Source: Chloroflexota bacterium
Lineage (GTDB): Bacteria; Chloroflexota; Dehalococcoidia; SAR202; UBA11138
Reading direction: 5' to 3'
Assembly (NCBI GenBank): GCA_022561955.1
Contig: JADFQF010000109.1
Coordinates: 1 to 5,996, forward strand
Length of the DNA: 5,996 nt
Part shown: piece after piece, positions 4,433 through 5,996 of the stretch
Layout: every line of letters starts with the position of its first letter
Position numbering within the stretch: the stretch's first letter is position 1
Notes under the pieces: generated by a model
The model's input: the letters and a program-made list of their open reading frames with translations, nothing else
The model's database searches: none
What the model was told of the DNA's origin: nothing
Program-made: the position numbers and the translations under genes

Positions 4433-5518
4433 TTCGATTTCCAGGAGGCATGGGAGGTCGGCGCGTCGAAATTGTCTCCGAAACAGGATGAGGACGCCCA
4501 AGAACTGAGCGGTAGCGTCAGGCAGCTAGAATGGATGCAGGCGGTCTTTCCGTCGGAGGAGATCGAGCGGATCACGAAAATAACAAGGTTCAGGCTGGCG
4601 GCCGTGCGCGCGAAGCATCGCAAAGAGATCGTGCAAAAGGGGCAGCAGTTGGCAGCGTCTTTGGGCACGGGCCGGGAAGAAGAGCCGCCGGTTCTGGTTG
4701 ACGGAAAGGAGACCGAGGAGCTTCCAAACGGATTTGGGCTTAAGCCGTACGTCAGGATGGAAGGGACCTCTATGACGGGCGAGGGCCGTGAGGGCGAGAT
4801 AGGGACGATCCATGGAAATGAACCCGCTACGGAGCAAGCCATCCGGGAGCGGGTGAAGGCGTTCATCGGGCGAGGCGGAAAGGTAAACTTCGTAATCATT
4901 CTGGGCGCTACGAATATCCGCCTCGGAGTAATGGACGATCAAGGCCCTGTGGGCGGTTTACTATCCCAACCCTGGCAGAGGACCGGAGATCCGGATAGAA
5001 CGCGGGTGGGCATCTTGGCCGCCATGGGCGAGCTTCTCTTCAAACGGGCACGCGAACTGGAGCTTGCCCCGGGAAGCGTCGGGCGCATTGGAATCTCTTG
5101 GGCCGGACCCGGCGACTATGCCAACGGGCGTGTTGTCGGGACGAACATCGAAGGATTCCAGACGGTCGACCTACAGGACCGGATGGTGGAACAAGGCGGA
5201 TTTCCGCTGGCGCGAGAGCTTGCGGACCGCCTTGAGCGAGGCGGCTTCGGAGACATTCCGATCGAGATTCTACACGATGGGGCCGCGGCCGCCAAGGGCG
5301 AGTATTTCCTCCTCACCGGGCGTCGTGCCGACACGACCTATACCGCTGGGAACGTGCGCAACCACATCGGCGAACAGGGCCATTTCATCGTAGGTGTCAT
5401 TGGACCGAACGGCGAAGTCCGGTATGAGAATCGCGCTCCGGAGGATGGGTCCTCTCCATCCTTGAGACGGTTTGCCGGTCAATTCGGACAAGTGGGTTTT
5501 GTTGACGCAGAATTCTAA
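4424..5518 (+). CDS. ROK-family sugar-kinase-like protein with N-terminal extension, 5' end lost, ends at in-frame TAA
   Basis: This frame has no start of its own because it is fused to MFS B. The first ~150 residues (4424 to about 4880) are charged and helical, including EEIERITKITRFRLAAVRAK and KHRKEIVQKGQQLAAS, and are not recognised. A ROK-type ATPase fold follows. Its phosphate-1-like strand is VIILGATNIRLGVMD (4892-4936), where the usual DxGxT Asp is replaced by Ile. Next come VGRIGISWAGPGDYANGRVV, then PIEILHDGAAAAKGEY with the presumed catalytic Asp at 5276-5278, and NHIGEQGHFIVG with His at 5381-5383. Kinases of this family phosphorylate sugars such as glucose or N-acetylmannosamine. 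The Gly-rich phosphate-2 motif expected between KGEY and the GH segment is absent, as is the CxCGxxGC zinc motif. The frame ends at TAA 5516-5518, but coding continues beyond, so this is probably a damaged or non-catalytic ROK protein. Confidence 0.68.
   Translation, partial: RERFDFQEAWEVGASKLSPKQDEDAQELSGSVRQLEWMQAVFPSEEIERITKITRFRLAAVRAKHRKEIVQKGQQLAASLGTGREEEPPVLVDGKETEELPNGFGLKPYVRMEGTSMTGEGREGEIGTIHGNEPATEQAIRERVKAFIGRGGKVNFVIILGATNIRLGVMDDQGPVGGLLSQPWQRTGDPDRTRVGILAAMGELLFKRARELELAPGSVGRIGISWAGPGDYANGRVVGTNIEGFQTVDLQDRMVEQGGFPLARELADRLERGGFGDIPIEILHDGAAAAKGEYFLLTGRRADTTYTAGNVRNHIGEQGHFIVGVIGPNGEVRYENRAPEDGSSPSLRRFAGQFGQVGFVDAEF
5516..5518 (+). other. In-frame TAA inside the ROK-like gene
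   Basis: Codons run GAC GCA GAA TTC TAA GTG TCG CAT CTC. The same frame reads on as SHLLAGPFVAMRFVKELVEA, which fits ROK C-terminal sequence. A single-base change (for example GAA to TAA) would explain it. Confidence 0.6.
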
Positions 5519-5996
5519 GTGTCGCATCTCCTCGCCGGTCCTTTCGTGGCCATGCGGTTCGTTAAGGAGCTCGTGGAGGCGCAGATAGAGGACGCAGTCT
5601 CCTGGCTTGGCGTTCAGCATGAGGATGGAAGAACGGCGACTGTCGGTGAACTCCTCGCCTCGGTAGAGATTGTGGACCGGCAAGATCCCACGCACCCAGT
5701 CTATGTCGTACATAATCCACCGCTTGTCGAGCGGCTCCAAGAGCGGATCGGCCAGAAACTTAAGGACAAGGATGCGTTTACGCTGGCGTTTGCACGCAAG
5801 ATCGAAAAGGAGATCGGGCAGTTCCTGCGGGTGGTCCTGGAGACTTATCCCGAGGGTTACTTTATCGCAATGATCCTCGGAAGCGGAATAGGCGCCGGGT
5901 TTGTCAGGATGTCCGACCCCAGTACGAAAACTGCGATTGCCTTGGTGGTATGCATCGCGGAGAACTTCCATAGACCAGGAAACGATCAGCAGGATA
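5519..5996 (+). CDS. Continuation of the ROK-like protein, C-terminal part, runs off the right edge
   Basis: This is the same frame as the ROK-like gene, resuming immediately after the TAA, with 159 codons and no further stop. Residues SHLLAGPFVAMRF resemble the (L)AGP-x-x-A-x-R segment that follows the GH motif in ROK proteins. The stretch ERLQERIGQKLKDKDAFTLA and ARKIEKEIGQFLRVVLETYP is amphipathic helix. YPEGYFIAMILGSGIGAGFV (5852-5911) fits the ROK C-terminal pattern of Pro-Glu, a hydrophobic strand and a Gly-rich turn. If translated separately, starts could be GTG 5519 or ATG 5552, neither with a clear Shine-Dalgarno. More likely this is the distal part of one gene split by the stop. The 233-codon minus-strand frame across 5270-5971 lacks family features and is treated as a shadow. 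Confidence 0.6.
   Translation, partial: MSHLLAGPFVAMRFVKELVEAQIEDAVSWLGVQHEDGRTATVGELLASVEIVDRQDPTHPVYVVHNPPLVERLQERIGQKLKDKDAFTLAFARKIEKEIGQFLRVVLETYPEGYFIAMILGSGIGAGFVRMSDPSTKTAIALVVCIAENFHRPGNDQQD

Noticed and set aside
3926..4501. Upstream extension of the minus-strand MFS A frame
   Set aside because: It is antisense to MFS B, rich in Gln, His, Asp and Arg, with no membrane segments.
5516..5518. Stop-codon reassignment (TAA read as an amino acid)
   Set aside because: Other genes in the window end normally at standard stops, and a single in-frame TAA is better explained by a point change or error.
5270..5971. 233-codon minus-strand frame as a gene
   Set aside because: It overlaps the ROK-like frame on the other strand, which carries family motifs on both sides of the TAA. 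The minus-strand translation shows no recognisable motif or ribosome site.

Overview
The window is GC-rich bacterial DNA. It reads as several gene fragments joined together rather than one intact locus, and I cannot name a source organism from the sequence. Four blocks can be separated. Block 1 (1-1001) has a lipoprotein gene on the minus strand, cut by the left edge, diverging from a small three-helix membrane protein on the plus strand. Block 2 (1054-3281) lies on the minus strand and is the most coherent part. It holds a zinc-ribbon/DUF4177-type protein, a HAD-family phosphatase and a membrane-bound hydrolase-like protein in an apparent operon, preceded by a SnoaL/NTF2-like gene. Both the hydrolase-like gene and the SnoaL-like gene show a probable frameshift.

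Block 3 (3467-4423) contains the C-terminal halves of two different MFS transporters, joined head to head near 3920. One reads leftward and one rightward, and neither has its N-terminal half. The rightward MFS is then broken inside its eleventh helix near 4424. There it runs in frame into block 4 (4424-5996), a ROK-family sugar-kinase-like protein with a long N-terminal extension, an in-frame TAA at 5516-5518, and coding sequence that stays open to the right edge. The fused frame is open from 3641 to 5518 without a stop, so an automatic caller would report it as one 625-residue protein. Residue content shows that its first ~94 codons are only the antisense of the leftward MFS.

The simplest overall reading is a chimeric molecule or contig, for example from amplification or assembly of mixed DNA, with a few uncorrected or genuine lesions at about 1558-1565, 3038 and 5516. 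Real rearrangement with gene decay is the alternative. I see no RNA gene, CRISPR array, transposase or toxin-antitoxin module, and no convincing new defence or metabolic system. The most useful signals are the two junctions, the three gene lesions, the inverted-repeat region upstream of the SnoaL-like gene, and the unusual ROK-like protein.

Segments without a gene: 345-431 (divergent intergenic region with a small inverted repeat), 1002-1053 (convergent gap, no clear terminator), 2687-2881 (likely promoter and leader of the zinc-ribbon/HAD operon), and 3282-3466 (inverted repeats and a palindrome upstream of the SnoaL-like gene). None exceeds 300 bases.
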